Position numbers and translations under genes: made by a program. This document shows positions 1 to 8,950 of a stretch of DNA of 64,000 nucleotides, piece after piece (within the stretch, counting starts at the first letter, position 1; each line of letters starts with the position of its first letter). The DNA lies in assembly GCF_000155955.1 (NCBI RefSeq), contig NZ_GG697144.2, positions 570 to 64,569 on the forward strand, read 5' to 3'. The notes under the pieces were generated by a model. The model searched no databases. It saw only the letters and a program-made list of their open reading frames with translations, and was not told where the DNA came from. Source of the DNA: Mitsuokella multacida DSM 20544. Its GTDB lineage: Bacteria > Bacillota > Negativicutes > Selenomonadales > Selenomonadaceae.

Positions 1-396
<396 letters not shown>

Positions 397-763
397 TTTA
401 TGAAGAACCTTGATTGGCTCTAATAATCTTTTTGGCCTGAACCTTGATAAATCAAAGCTCAGTAAAGAAATTGCCGATTGCTTATGTTCATAATCAATCG
501 ATGTTTTTAGAAACATCTGGCTTGAATCACAAATGATTCATGTTGCATTGTTTAGTTTTCAAAGAACAACTTTGTCTTTCGAAGCCTGCTTTCGAACTTT
601 CATTTGAAAGCCGTTTGCTTCAAGCGACTTTTATATCTTATCGCATCGAGCGGAGCTTGTCAAGAAGTTTTTTCTTTCTTTTTTCAAGTTCTTTTGAGCT
701 TCCTGCAAATCCCTTGCCGATCAAGGCTTATGGGCTTTTGCCGTTGCCGTATCTCTCAGCGAC
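397..763 (-). other. rRNA operon leader, AT-rich, no gene
   Basis: About 370 bases lie between the inferred transcription start near 763 and the 16S 5' end. The stretch is much more AT-rich than the genes and includes runs such as TTTCTTTCTTTTTTC on the plus strand. It is where rRNA leader, processing stem and antitermination sites should lie; I could not pick out a boxA with confidence. Short open frames here have no ribosome-binding site and look spurious. Confidence 0.7.
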
Positions 764-770
764 TTGTATT

Positions 771-799
771 ATGATACAGTATACAAAACGAGTTGTCAA
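771..799 (-). promoter_or_regulatory. Strong sigma-A promoter of the rRNA operon
   Basis: On the minus strand a perfect -35 TTGACA (794-799) is separated by 17 bases from TATCAT (771-776). It lies upstream of the 16S gene with no gene between, so it is the likely rRNA promoter. The surrounding DNA is AT-rich as expected for an UP element. Confidence 0.8.
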
Positions 800-820
800 C
801 ACTTATTTTGAAAAAAGATA

Positions 821-852
821 AAAAAGGCAGGGACACCAAGAGATGGCCCTGC
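821..852 (-). terminator. Terminator of the rapZ-whiA operon
   Basis: Minus strand: GCAGGG arm (847-852), loop, CCCTGC arm (828-833), then a T run (A run 821-825 on plus). It sits 10 bases after the stop of the unknown exported protein gene and just upstream of the rRNA promoter, insulating the two units. Confidence 0.75.
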
Positions 853-861
853 TGAGCCGGC

Positions 862-2238
862 TCATTCTGCCGGCATCATGATGATATTGATGGGAAGGTT
901 CGAGGCGCCCGGCGGCGAGAACTCGAACGTGACCGGTCTGTCTCCATCGTAGGCGCCGAGGTCCGTGAGCTCTGTTGTATCCGTCAGGATGGCCAGCCCC
1001 TCTTCGCGTGCCTTCTGCGTGGCATCCGACTCCGGCGGCGTCGCATCGCCGAAGTACGGCCGCCCGTACGGCGTCTCGATCATACGGCGCCTTGTCGTCT
1101 CCCGTTCCACCGTCATGGCCCCGGCATAGACACCGCCGAGCGGGCTCAGGTAGTACTGGACCGCTCCGTCCTTCGCGACGGGGATCTGCAGCTTGTAGAG
1201 CACACCGTAATTGCCGTAGTTCGTGACAGCGCTGCCGTCTGTCGCGTCGATGCCCGTACGGTAGTGGTCGTGGATATCGTCGGCCAGCGGGAAGTAGACC
1301 GTGCCGTCCACCGCCGGGTCGTACACCTGCGACGATGTCACGATGCGGTTCATGCCGTGGAACGTGCCGCGCAGACGCTGCTCATCCTTCGGCAGGACAT
1401 GGGCCTGCTCGAGGAATTCAAACGGATTGGCATCGGCAGGGTACATGATGACCGAGACCTTGATGGGACGGTTGGATGCGAAGTCATAGACGCCGTAGAC
1501 GAGGTCGCCCGGATGCAGGATGGTCGTATCCATGTTCTCCTGCAGCAGGCGATGGCGGCCGCGGCCGATGTAGATATCACCGTGTGCCTCGCCCTCGAAG
1601 TACGCCATCTGCGTCATCTTGCCGACATGGAGGTAATCGGGGCTCGGATAGCATGCGCCGCCGCGCGTCACGCGGACGATGGCCGGCTGGCCGTCCGCAC
1701 TCTGCAGGACGACGGCCACCTTCTTGTCGGAATCGCTGCTGTTCAGGTGGTAGTAGAGGATGCGGGCCTCCCCCTTCACGGTATCCTGGTAGAGGATACC
1801 GTCATCTGTGACGGACTCGGGGCTGTCCGAGAAGAGCAGCGTTCCACCCTCATCCTTCGACTCCACGGGCCACATCTTCATAACATGCGACTTCAGCACA
1901 TTCTTGCGCGCATTCTGCGCGACGTGCTCCCGCAGGATCTCCGCCACCTTCTGCTGGATGCCGACGGCCGCGTTCTGCTGCTTGGCGGGCTCTGCCTTCT
2001 TGCGCTTGTTTTCCTTTTTACCTGCATCGGCTTTATCGGTCTTAGCAGCATCCACCGCCGTCTGAGCCGTCTGCTGCACGGCAGCAGGAGCCGGCGCGGC
2101 CTCCTTATGGCGGGCCAGCGCATTCTGTGAGAAGAATACGCCGGATACCAGGCAGGCCAGCAGGCCAGCTGCAATCTTCTTCCTTCGTTTCATGTGTGCA
2201 ATCTTCCTTTTCGAACGTCTTGCATAAAACTGTCTCAT
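862..2238 (-). CDS. Exported protein of unknown function
   Basis: I do not recognise a family. The 458-residue product has a very basic N-terminus, then a hydrophobic segment and an A-L-A cleavage-like site near residue 43, so it is probably secreted to the periplasm. An Ala/Lys-rich low-complexity stretch (about 44-95) is followed by a roughly 360-residue folded region. It is the last gene of the rapZ-yvcK-whiA-deacetylase operon and its ATG overlaps the deacetylase stop by four bases (ATGA). A second in-frame ATG at 2193, just before the signal peptide, could be the true start. Its coupling to a polysaccharide deacetylase hints at an envelope role, which is inference. Confidence 0.8.
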   Translation of the reverse strand: MRQFYARRSKRKIAHMKRRKKIAAGLLACLVSGVFFSQNALARHKEAAPAPAAVQQTAQTAVDAAKTDKADAGKKENKRKKAEPAKQQNAAVGIQQKVAEILREHVAQNARKNVLKSHVMKMWPVESKDEGGTLLFSDSPESVTDDGILYQDTVKGEARILYYHLNSSDSDKKVAVVLQSADGQPAIVRVTRGGACYPSPDYLHVGKMTQMAYFEGEAHGDIYIGRGRHRLLQENMDTTILHPGDLVYGVYDFASNRPIKVSVIMYPADANPFEFLEQAHVLPKDEQRLRGTFHGMNRIVTSSQVYDPAVDGTVYFPLADDIHDHYRTGIDATDGSAVTNYGNYGVLYKLQIPVAKDGAVQYYLSPLGGVYAGAMTVERETTRRRMIETPYGRPYFGDATPPESDATQKAREEGLAILTDTTELTDLGAYDGDRPVTFEFSPPGASNLPINIIMMPAE

Positions 2239-3035
2239 GATGGGTTCTCCAAATGCTGATGGATGCGGAGCTTCGTAAAGACCTCGGCCTTGAGCAGGCG
2301 CAGCTTGAACTCCAGCAGCCCGAAGCGCGGATGCGGGATGTTGACGCGCTGCATCAGGTACGGGTCCGTCTCAAACGTGTTGAGCCCGGCGTCCCCTGTC
2401 ACGGCGGTCAGGTACTCGTTCTGCGCGAGAAGCGCCGGCAGCGCCGCGTCGTAGGCGCCATTCGGATACGAGAATGTGTAGACCGTGTGGATGCCGTTCC
2501 ACTCCAGCAGTAGCTTCGACAGATGCACTTCATCGAGCTGTCTCGCTGCATCCATCCCGGTCAGCGGGTCGTGATTGGCCGTATGGCTGCCGATCTCGAT
2601 GCCGCGATCCTGCATATCACGGAGTTGTTCCCAGTTCAGATAGCCCGGCTGGCCGATCTCATTCGTAATGACGTAGACCGTCGCCTTCATACCGTATTCC
2701 TCGAGGATGGGCAACAGGTCCGTGTAGTTGTCCTCATAGCCATCGTCAAATGTCAGGATGATCGGCTTCGCCGGCAGTTCCATCTTGCCGCGCTTGGCCT
2801 TCATGAAGTCGAGCATCGAGATGGTCGTGTAGCCCTGCTGCTGGAGGTAGTCCAGCTGCTGGCGGAACTCCTCCGGCGGCACATTGTAGACGTAGGCGTC
2901 TTCATCGACAGATTCTGCGACTTCATGGTACTCGAGGACCGGTATCCCCTGTGGCGTCGGTGAGAACACAACCCAGAGGGCAACGGCCAGGAGCAGGAAA
3001 CAAAGACCCAATAACCATTTCTTCAAGCGACTCAA
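2235..3035 (-). CDS. Polysaccharide deacetylase (CE4 family), membrane-anchored
   Basis: Likely removes N-acetyl groups from an extracytoplasmic glycan. The 266-residue protein starts with a signal-anchor (about 5-25), then shows the NodB/CE4 motifs: TFDDGYED (motif 1 with catalytic and metal Asp) near residue 94 and SHTANH (metal His pair) near 150. The frame opens with a TTG codon overlapping the whiA stop; an AAGGGG ribosome-binding site lies about 10 bases upstream and no other start preserves the signal-anchor. It is translationally coupled to whiA before it and to the unknown exported protein after it. The substrate (peptidoglycan or exopolysaccharide) cannot be told. Confidence 0.88.
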   Translation of the reverse strand: MSRLKKWLLGLCFLLLAVALWVVFSPTPQGIPVLEYHEVAESVDEDAYVYNVPPEEFRQQLDYLQQQGYTTISMLDFMKAKRGKMELPAKPIILTFDDGYEDNYTDLLPILEEYGMKATVYVITNEIGQPGYLNWEQLRDMQDRGIEIGSHTANHDPLTGMDAARQLDEVHLSKLLLEWNGIHTVYTFSYPNGAYDAALPALLAQNEYLTAVTGDAGLNTFETDPYLMQRVNIPHPRFGLLEFKLRLLKAEVFTKLRIHQHLENPS

Positions 3036-4009
3036 ACCGTATGATCCCCTTCCTTTTCCTTCTCTTTTCCTTCTTCTTTCTCGATTGCGGCAGCCAACGC
3101 ATGAAGCTTGCGCAAGCGGTGATTGACGCCAGACTTGCTGACGCCGAGCATGTCGCCGAGCTCCACGATGCTCGCGCCGGGCTCTTCAAGGCGCGCCTCC
3201 GCCGTCTCGCGCAGGCGGTCCGGCAGGGCCGCAAGGCCCCCTTTCTGCCGGCGCAGCACTTCAATATCGTGGAGCTGGCAGAGTGCCGCATCCACGGCTT
3301 TCTGCAGGTTCGCCGTCTCGCAGTTGACGAGGCGGTTGACCTGCGAGCGCACTTCCTTGATGTTGCGCGCGATCTCAAAGGCCTCTACTGCCTTGTCTGC
3401 CTGCAGCATGGCCAGGAAGTCAATGATCGCATCGCATTCCTTGAGGTAGACGATGTACGAATCCTTGCGGTCCGTGAAGCCGACAGGGAATTCCATGCGC
3501 TTCATCAGCGTGTAGAGCAGGTTGCCGAGGCCGTAGCTGCCGGTGACGAGCTCGAGATGGTAGCTGGCCTCCGGGCGATTGACGCTGCCGCCGCCTAGAA
3601 AAGCGCCGCGAAGATACGCGGCGCGGCAACAGGATTTCCGCAAGATGCCCATGTCCGAGTCCATGTTGAGGCTCTCGTCGTGGAGGAAGCCGAGGTGTTC
3701 GAGCAGCGTGGCGACAGGCGGTGCCGGCATGACGCGGACGCTGTAGCTGTTGTTCTTCTTGAGCCTGCGGCTGCGGCTCACCGTGATCTCCGTGCGGATG
3801 CTGCCGCCCTCGCTCTTGAGGAGCTGCAGCACCTTGCGCGCCACGGCCGCATTTTCCGTCGTGAAGTTGAGGCCAAAGGTGTGGTGCATGCCGAAGGTGA
3901 TGGTCGCACCCATGCGCAGGAGCGCTGCGAGCTCCGCCGTCCGGCAGCAGGAATCCTCATACGTCAGTCTGGCCAGCTCATTCTTGACTTCCGTTGCAAA
4001 TGACGGCAA
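3032..4009 (-). CDS. whiA: Sporulation/cell-division regulator WhiA
   Basis: WhiA-family DNA-binding protein: an N-terminal degenerate homing-endonuclease fold plus a C-terminal helix-turn-helix (about residues 230-310). The opening S-F-A-T-E-V-K-N-E-L-A-R-L is typical of the family. An ATG at 4015 lies directly against the AGGAGG, too close for initiation; a TTG at 4009 is seven bases from it and gives the usual WhiA N-terminus, so I prefer 4009. The gene follows rapZ and yvcK exactly as in most Firmicutes. In Bacillus WhiA affects chromosome segregation and division; this lineage mostly does not sporulate. Confidence 0.95.
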   Translation of the reverse strand: MPSFATEVKNELARLTYEDSCCRTAELAALLRMGATITFGMHHTFGLNFTTENAAVARKVLQLLKSEGGSIRTEITVSRSRRLKKNNSYSVRVMPAPPVATLLEHLGFLHDESLNMDSDMGILRKSCCRAAYLRGAFLGGGSVNRPEASYHLELVTGSYGLGNLLYTLMKRMEFPVGFTDRKDSYIVYLKECDAIIDFLAMLQADKAVEAFEIARNIKEVRSQVNRLVNCETANLQKAVDAALCQLHDIEVLRRQKGGLAALPDRLRETAEARLEEPGASIVELGDMLGVSKSGVNHRLRKLHALAAAIEKEEGKEKEKEGDHTV

Positions 4010-4065
4010 GATCATGCCTCCTATCCATTTATCTCGTTTATCAATCTTACTAATTGAAATATCTA

Positions 4066-5394
4066 CTAGCTATGTTTTCCGCGCATGTAGTGATCGCTGC
4101 CATTGCCGGGACGCATGCCGTCGACCATCTTCATGACATTGCGGCAGAGCTTCTGCGGGTCGTGACGGATGACGTCGGACTCATTGATGATGTCCGCCTT
4201 GATGAAGCCAATGCCGAGCGCATTGATCGCGTCCTCATCGACCTCGACCGGATAGGCGCCTTCTTTGGCATAGTAGGCCTGCATCTCCTTGGAGATGGGC
4301 GCGTTGTTGACGAGCATGTAGTCGATGACGCCCTGCCCGCCGTGGTCGAGGATGGCCTTGGCGTGCATCGAAGCCGTGTAGCCGTCCGTCTCGCCGGGCT
4401 GCGTCATGACGTTGCAGATGTAGATCTTGATGGCCTTGCTCTTGCGCAGCGTGTCAGCCACGCCATCGACGAGCAGGTTCGGCATGATGCTCGTGTAGAG
4501 GCTGCCCGGGCCGAGGATGATGGCATCGGCATTCGTCAGCGCATCGAGCGCAGCCTGCACCGGCTGGACATGCGGTGGGAAGAGCTTGACGCGGCGGATG
4601 TGCTTGTGCACCTCCGGGATGTGCGATTCGCCCTCGACGACGGTGCCGTCGTCCATGATAGCGTCGAGGCGCACGTGCTCCTTCGAAGCCGGCAGGACCT
4701 CACCCTTGACGGCCAGGACCTTCGACGACTCGCGCAGGGCCGTCTCGACATCGCCCGTGACCTCCGTCATCGCTGCGATGAAGAGGTTGCCGAAGGAGTG
4801 GCCGGCAAGCTCGCTCTTGCCTTTGAAGCGATACTGGAAGAGCTTCTCCATCAAAGGCTCGGTATCGGCCAACGCGACGAGACAGTTGCGCAGGTCGCCC
4901 GGCGGGATGATGCCGAGGTCCTCGCGCAGCCTGCCGGAAGAGCCGCCATCATCGGCAACCGTCACGACAGCCGAAACGTTCGAGGTCGCAGCCTTGATGC
5001 CGCGCAGGAGCACGGAGAGGCCGTGGCCGCCGCCAATGACGGCGATGTTCGGCCCCTTGCCGAGGCGGCGCTTCTCGTAGATGATGTCGACGAGGCGCTC
5101 CGAATTATCCGGCAAGAGCACCGTGATGACCGAGCGAATGACGAAGCGCGTCGCGATCAGCATAAGCCCGACGCCCACGATGACGACCGCGATGCCTGCC
5201 AGCGTCGTGAACATGTAATTGTAGCTGCCCTTCCAGAGGTAGACCGCGCGGAAGATCGCCTCCTCGATGACATCGAGGTACTTGTAGTTGAAGACGAGTG
5301 CGAGCCCGAGGCTGACGAGCATGACGCCGACCGAGAAGAGCAGCAGCCATCGCTTGAATTTCATGCCCGGGTAGAGCCATTTCAGAAGATGCAT
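4066..5394 (-). CDS. yvcK: YvcK/CofD-like gluconeogenesis factor, membrane-anchored
   Basis: About 442 residues. An N-terminal region with two membrane segments (about 10-35 and 55-85) precedes a YvcK domain recognised by I-G-G-G-H-G-L, A-D-D-G-G-S-S-G-R-L and P-P-G-D-L-R-N. Family members bind UDP-GlcNAc and link carbon metabolism to wall synthesis. The N-terminal membrane part is a common extension in Negativicutes and clostridia. ATG at 5394 is eight bases from GAGGAG, better placed than the GTG at 5403. It begins two bases after rapZ ends and lies 56 bases before whiA. Confidence 0.95.
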   Translation of the reverse strand: MHLLKWLYPGMKFKRWLLLFSVGVMLVSLGLALVFNYKYLDVIEEAIFRAVYLWKGSYNYMFTTLAGIAVVIVGVGLMLIATRFVIRSVITVLLPDNSERLVDIIYEKRRLGKGPNIAVIGGGHGLSVLLRGIKAATSNVSAVVTVADDGGSSGRLREDLGIIPPGDLRNCLVALADTEPLMEKLFQYRFKGKSELAGHSFGNLFIAAMTEVTGDVETALRESSKVLAVKGEVLPASKEHVRLDAIMDDGTVVEGESHIPEVHKHIRRVKLFPPHVQPVQAALDALTNADAIILGPGSLYTSIMPNLLVDGVADTLRKSKAIKIYICNVMTQPGETDGYTASMHAKAILDHGGQGVIDYMLVNNAPISKEMQAYYAKEGAYPVEVDEDAINALGIGFIKADIINESDVIRHDPQKLCRNVMKMVDGMRPGNGSDHYMRGKHS

Positions 5395-5396
5395 GC

Positions 5397-6323
5397 TCAA
5401 CACTCCTCACGTACATGTTCGCGCACATCGTTCTTCATGAGGTCGCGGTGCTCGAGCCGCGTCGAGTAGCCCTGCGCCGTCAGGCGGTCGAAGATGTGCT
5501 TGGCAATGTAGACACTGCGGTGCATGCCGCCCGTGCAGCCGACCGCGATGACGAACTGGCTCTTGCCCTCTTTGATGTACTGCGGCACGAGGAAGTCGAG
5601 CATCTCGTCGAGCAGACGCGTGAACTCCTTCGTCACCGGCCACTTCGCGATGTACTCGGCCACCTCCGGCACGGCGCCGCTCTTGTGGCGCATCGATTCG
5701 ATGTAGAACGGGTTCGGCAGGAAGCGCACATCAAAGACCATGTCTGCATCGAGCGGCATGCCGAACTTGAAGCCGAACGACAGCACGTTGATGCTCATCT
5801 GCTCGCCGCCCGATGTGCCGAACAGCCGGTGGATCTTGTCGCGCAGGTCGACCTTGCGCAGTTCCGACGTGTCGATGATGTACGTCGCCTTCGCACGCAC
5901 GGGTGCCAAGCGCTCGCGCTCCTTGGCGATGCCCTCCGAGATGCGCGAGGACGGCGCCATTGGATGGCGGCGGCGTGTCTCCTTGTAGCGGCGGATGATG
6001 GCCGGGTCTGATGCATCCATGAAGAGCATCTCATACGGCACATCATCCTTGTCCATGTCGTTGAGCGTGTGGACAAACGTGTCGAAGAACTCGCGGCTGC
6101 GCGTGTCGACGACGAGCACGACCTTGCGGACATGGCCGCCGGAATGCTTGCAGAGCTCAACGAACTTCGGGATGAAGACAGGTGGCAGGTTGTCCACGCA
6201 GAAGTACCCGAGGTCCTCAAGATAGCGGCTCGCCTGCGTCTTGCCGCCGCCTGACATGCCCGTCACGATGACGAGGCGAAAAGAATCTTCCTTTGCCTGT
6301 TCCGATTTTACCATTTCACTCAT
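5397..6323 (-). CDS. rapZ: RNase adapter / nucleotide-binding protein RapZ
   Basis: 308 residues, with Walker A G-M-S-G-G-G-K-T near the N-terminus and the C-terminal RapZ domain (V-A-V-G-C-T-G-G-M-H-R-S-V). In E. coli RapZ controls glucosamine-6-phosphate synthase through small RNAs; in Firmicutes its neighbours are yvcK and whiA, as here. The start at 6323 follows GGAGGTG with good spacing and overlaps the end of the HAD gene by eight bases; open frame upstream of it is out-of-frame HAD coding sequence. Confidence 0.95.
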   Translation of the reverse strand: MSEMVKSEQAKEDSFRLVIVTGMSGGGKTQASRYLEDLGYFCVDNLPPVFIPKFVELCKHSGGHVRKVVLVVDTRSREFFDTFVHTLNDMDKDDVPYEMLFMDASDPAIIRRYKETRRRHPMAPSSRISEGIAKERERLAPVRAKATYIIDTSELRKVDLRDKIHRLFGTSGGEQMSINVLSFGFKFGMPLDADMVFDVRFLPNPFYIESMRHKSGAVPEVAEYIAKWPVTKEFTRLLDEMLDFLVPQYIKEGKSQFVIAVGCTGGMHRSVYIAKHIFDRLTAQGYSTRLEHRDLMKNDVREHVREEC

Positions 6324-7131
6324 CTGACCCACCTCCAAGTACCAGCTCACGGATGGCCTGCGCGAAGCCAAAGTCCTCGCAGCGACCTGTCTCGTAGTCG
6401 CAGACTGCCTTGACCTCCGGTACGGCATTGCCCATCGCCACGCTGTGGCCTGCGGCCTTGAGCATTGGCAGGTCGTTGTACGAATCGCCGATGGCCATCG
6501 TGTCCTCGATGGCGATGCCGAGCTTATCGGCCAAGCGGCGAATCCCCTCGGCCTTCGAGACGCCCGGGTTGACGATTTCGCCGTAGCGGGCGTTCGACTG
6601 CATGGCGACGATTTCCTTGCCAAAGCGCTCATTGAGGATGGCGAGGCGGCGGTTCGTCTCCTCACCGTCCTCCGAGACGGTCAAGAGCTTGCAGACCTCT
6701 TGCGTCTGCTCGCACAGGCCGTCCCAGCCGACGACATGGCCCGTGACCTTCTGCTCCTGCTCATAGTGTTGCGCGTGTTCATCATGCACGGGCACCCAGA
6801 GCTCATCGCGGCTGTACGACTGCAGGTACCAGCCCTGCTCTTGGCAGAAGTCTACGACCTGCCTGATGACCTCAGGCTTCAGATAGCTCGTGTGGTAGAC
6901 CTTGCCCTGCGTCGACTTGATCAGCGCGCCGTTGTAGGTGATGATTGGCACATCGACGCCGAGCGCCTCCGCCACAGGCAGGGCCGCCCGGTACATGCGA
7001 CCCGTCGCAATCGTCACGATGACGCCAGCGCGCACCGCCTGCTGCACGGCTTCTATATTTTCACGCGGGACATCCTTGCCGCTCGGCAGCAGCGTCCCAT
7101 CCAGATCCGTCACAAAGAGTTTTACGGACAT
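6316..7131 (-). CDS. Cof-type HAD-superfamily phosphatase
   Basis: 271 residues with the HAD motifs D-L-D-G-T (motif I, near residue 8), the central C2b cap and G-D-S-Y-N-D-L-P-M (motif IV). Cof/YkrA-type enzymes dephosphorylate sugar phosphates or flavin precursors; the exact substrate cannot be deduced. ATG at 7131 is seven bases from GGAGG; the ATG at 7137 is only one base away from it. First gene of the rapZ operon, with its own promoter at 7169-7197. Confidence 0.88.
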   Translation of the reverse strand: MSVKLFVTDLDGTLLPSGKDVPRENIEAVQQAVRAGVIVTIATGRMYRAALPVAEALGVDVPIITYNGALIKSTQGKVYHTSYLKPEVIRQVVDFCQEQGWYLQSYSRDELWVPVHDEHAQHYEQEQKVTGHVVGWDGLCEQTQEVCKLLTVSEDGEETNRRLAILNERFGKEIVAMQSNARYGEIVNPGVSKAEGIRRLADKLGIAIEDTMAIGDSYNDLPMLKAAGHSVAMGNAVPEVKAVCDYETGRCEDFGFAQAIRELVLGGGSDE

Positions 7132-7168
7132 ATGCATGCCTCCTTCATAATGGAAGTAACCTAATCTT

Positions 7169-7197
7169 ATTATCTCCACATCGGGCCAAAAATGCAA
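7169..7197 (-). promoter_or_regulatory. Promoter of the HAD-rapZ-yvcK-whiA operon
   Basis: Minus strand TTGCAT (7192-7197), 17-base spacer, GATAAT (7169-7174), about 38 bases upstream of the HAD start. Confidence 0.6.
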
Positions 7198-7224
7198 GCC
7201 GCAATACGAGCCGCAAGGATAGGC

Positions 7225-7253
7225 TTTGCTTATTTCTATCCCCATGATAGAAT
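7225..7253 (+). promoter_or_regulatory. Promoter of the MFS transporter gene
   Basis: TTTGCT (7225-7230), 17-base spacer, TAGAAT (7248-7253), 43 bases before the start codon and divergent from the rapZ operon promoter. Confidence 0.5.
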
Positions 7254-7295
7254 AGAAAGATGGTATTTCCCTGATAGAAGAAAGAAGGTCTTTTC

Positions 7296-8483
7296 TTGAA
7301 TTGGAAGCTCGTCCTCACAATCCTCACGTGCAACATCCTCTTCATGTCCTCGAGCTACACGATGCTCATCCCGTTCCTGCCGATGTACCTGACGATGGAA
7401 CTCGGCGTATCTGACGCTGATGTCAACCTCTGGTCCGGCATTGTCTTCTCCGCCACCTTCCTCGTTTCGGCCGTCATGGCGCCAATCTGGGGCCGCATGG
7501 CCGACACGAAGGGCAAGCGGCTCATGGCCATGCGCGCGAGTTTCCTGCTCGCCATCAGCTACTTCCTCGGCGGCATCGTCGAGACGCCGGGCCAGCTCAC
7601 GCTCATGCGCTTGTTCCAGGGCTTTGCCTCCGGCCTCTGGCCGATGGACCTCGCCATCATGACGCTCTATGCACCACCCAAGAAGATCGGCTTCTGCCTC
7701 GGCGTCATGCAGGGCACCCTGACAGCCGGCGGCGTCGTTGGCCCCCTGCTCGGCGGCATCCTCGCCGAAGCCGTCGGCATGCGCTACTCCTTCTTCCTCG
7801 CCGCTGCCGCGCTCTTCACGAACTTCCTGATCTTTGCCTTCATCATCAAGGAACCGCCCATCGCCAAGAAGGCCGCTGCAACGGAGGAAGTGCCCGAGGA
7901 CAATGTCTCTCCCTGGCATATGCCTCTTTTGCGCAACATGCTGCTCTGCGGCACGCTCGTGCAGATGGTCATCCTGATCCTGCAGCCAGTCCTCACGACG
8001 TACATCACCAAGCTCGCCGGCCCGCTGCCGAACATCGTCTTCGTCGCCGGCTTCGTCTTCTCGCTCGGCGGCATCGCGGGCGCCATCGCCGCGCCGTTCT
8101 GGGGGACGTTTGGCCAGCGGCGCGGTTTCTTCCGCGCCATGTGCCTCGGCATGGCCGGTGCCGGCCTCTCTATGATCATCCAGGGCATCCCCGACACGCT
8201 CCTGCCGTTTGCCATCATGCAGTTCGTCGGCGGCCTCTTCTTCTGCGGCATCCACCCCGCCATCAACGCCGTGCTCGCCAACAACACGCCGCCGTCTTAT
8301 AAGGGGCGCATTTTCGGCATGCTGTTCGCCGCGCAGCAGGTCGGCTCGATGGCAGGCCCCCTGCTCGGCGGCCTCATCGCGACATTCCTCGGCATCCACT
8401 GGGTCTTCGCCTTCTCCGGCGTCCTGCTGCTCTGCCTGAGCTCCGCCATCTGGCGCCACTACCGCGGCCAGCGCGGCTGCTGA
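7296..8483 (+). CDS. Major facilitator superfamily transporter
   Basis: 395 residues in about 12 hydrophobic helices, with the MFS loop 2-3 signature as G-R-M-A-D-T-K-G-K-R near residue 68 and a second G-x-x-x-x-R-R repeat in the C-half. It resembles drug or sugar-efflux MFS proteins (MdtG/YfcJ type), but the substrate cannot be assigned. Translation starts at a TTG seven bases after AAGAAGG; no ATG lies before the first helix. It is the first of two plus-strand genes between two minus-strand operons. Confidence 0.85.
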   Translation: MNWKLVLTILTCNILFMSSSYTMLIPFLPMYLTMELGVSDADVNLWSGIVFSATFLVSAVMAPIWGRMADTKGKRLMAMRASFLLAISYFLGGIVETPGQLTLMRLFQGFASGLWPMDLAIMTLYAPPKKIGFCLGVMQGTLTAGGVVGPLLGGILAEAVGMRYSFFLAAAALFTNFLIFAFIIKEPPIAKKAAATEEVPEDNVSPWHMPLLRNMLLCGTLVQMVILILQPVLTTYITKLAGPLPNIVFVAGFVFSLGGIAGAIAAPFWGTFGQRRGFFRAMCLGMAGAGLSMIIQGIPDTLLPFAIMQFVGGLFFCGIHPAINAVLANNTPPSYKGRIFGMLFAAQQVGSMAGPLLGGLIATFLGIHWVFAFSGVLLLCLSSAIWRHYRGQRGC

Positions 8484-8597
8484 ACCAATCGGCCAAGGCG
8501 ATCTGTTTGCAGAGCAGTGGCAGGATTTTGCCGCCCTCATGCAGAACTAACAAGGTGTTTAAACCGCTCTACCCCGGCACCCAAAGGATGTGGCCCT

Positions 8598-8870
8598 ATG
8601 AACATACACATTGCAGATAAAATCGCTTACTTCTTCATCGCCTTTGCCCTCTACCTGCTGCTGCGCGCCTTCTCCGAGGTGCACACCGCACCGCTGACGA
8701 ACATCCTGCTCTACGTCTCCATCGCTATCTCCCTGCTCGCCAGCAACATCCCGCGCGTCGTCGATATCCCGCTCCACTGCGTCTACCCCGTGCGCTGCGT
8801 CGAGATCTTCAGCTTCGGCCTCGCGCTCGTCTGCTTCCTCGTGCTCTGCATGCGCCACATGTTTATCTGA
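8598..8870 (+). CDS. Small three-helix membrane protein, unknown
   Basis: 90 residues with about three hydrophobic segments; I do not recognise it. ATG at 8598 follows AAAGGATG. It lies 114 bases after the MFS gene on the same strand and before a bidirectional terminator, so the two may be cotranscribed. Confidence 0.6.
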   Translation: MNIHIADKIAYFFIAFALYLLLRAFSEVHTAPLTNILLYVSIAISLLASNIPRVVDIPLHCVYPVRCVEIFSFGLALVCFLVLCMRHMFI

Positions 8871-8892
8871 AACGCTTGAACTACTGCCAGCC

Positions 8893-8929
8893 AAAAGGCC
8901 AGGCCCTCAAAGAGGGACCTGGCCTTTTT
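8893..8929. terminator. Bidirectional terminator between small membrane protein and korC
   Basis: AAAAGGCCAGG(CCCTC)... pairs with ...CCTGGCCTTTTT. Runs of A and T on either side make it work in both directions for the converging genes. Confidence 0.85.
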
Positions 8930-8950
8930 ATATAGAACGCAATTGCTGTG

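Noticed and set aside
540-821. Plus-strand 93-codon frame in the rRNA leader
   Set aside because: No ribosome-binding site, odd composition, and it runs against the rRNA promoter and leader.
4054-5469. Long plus-strand open frame (471 codons) opposite yvcK, and similar ones opposite cstA, murA, mreB and the SNF2 gene
   Set aside because: They are mirror frames of high-GC genes with unmistakable protein families; their translations are Arg/His/Asp/Val-rich without domains or ribosome-binding sites.
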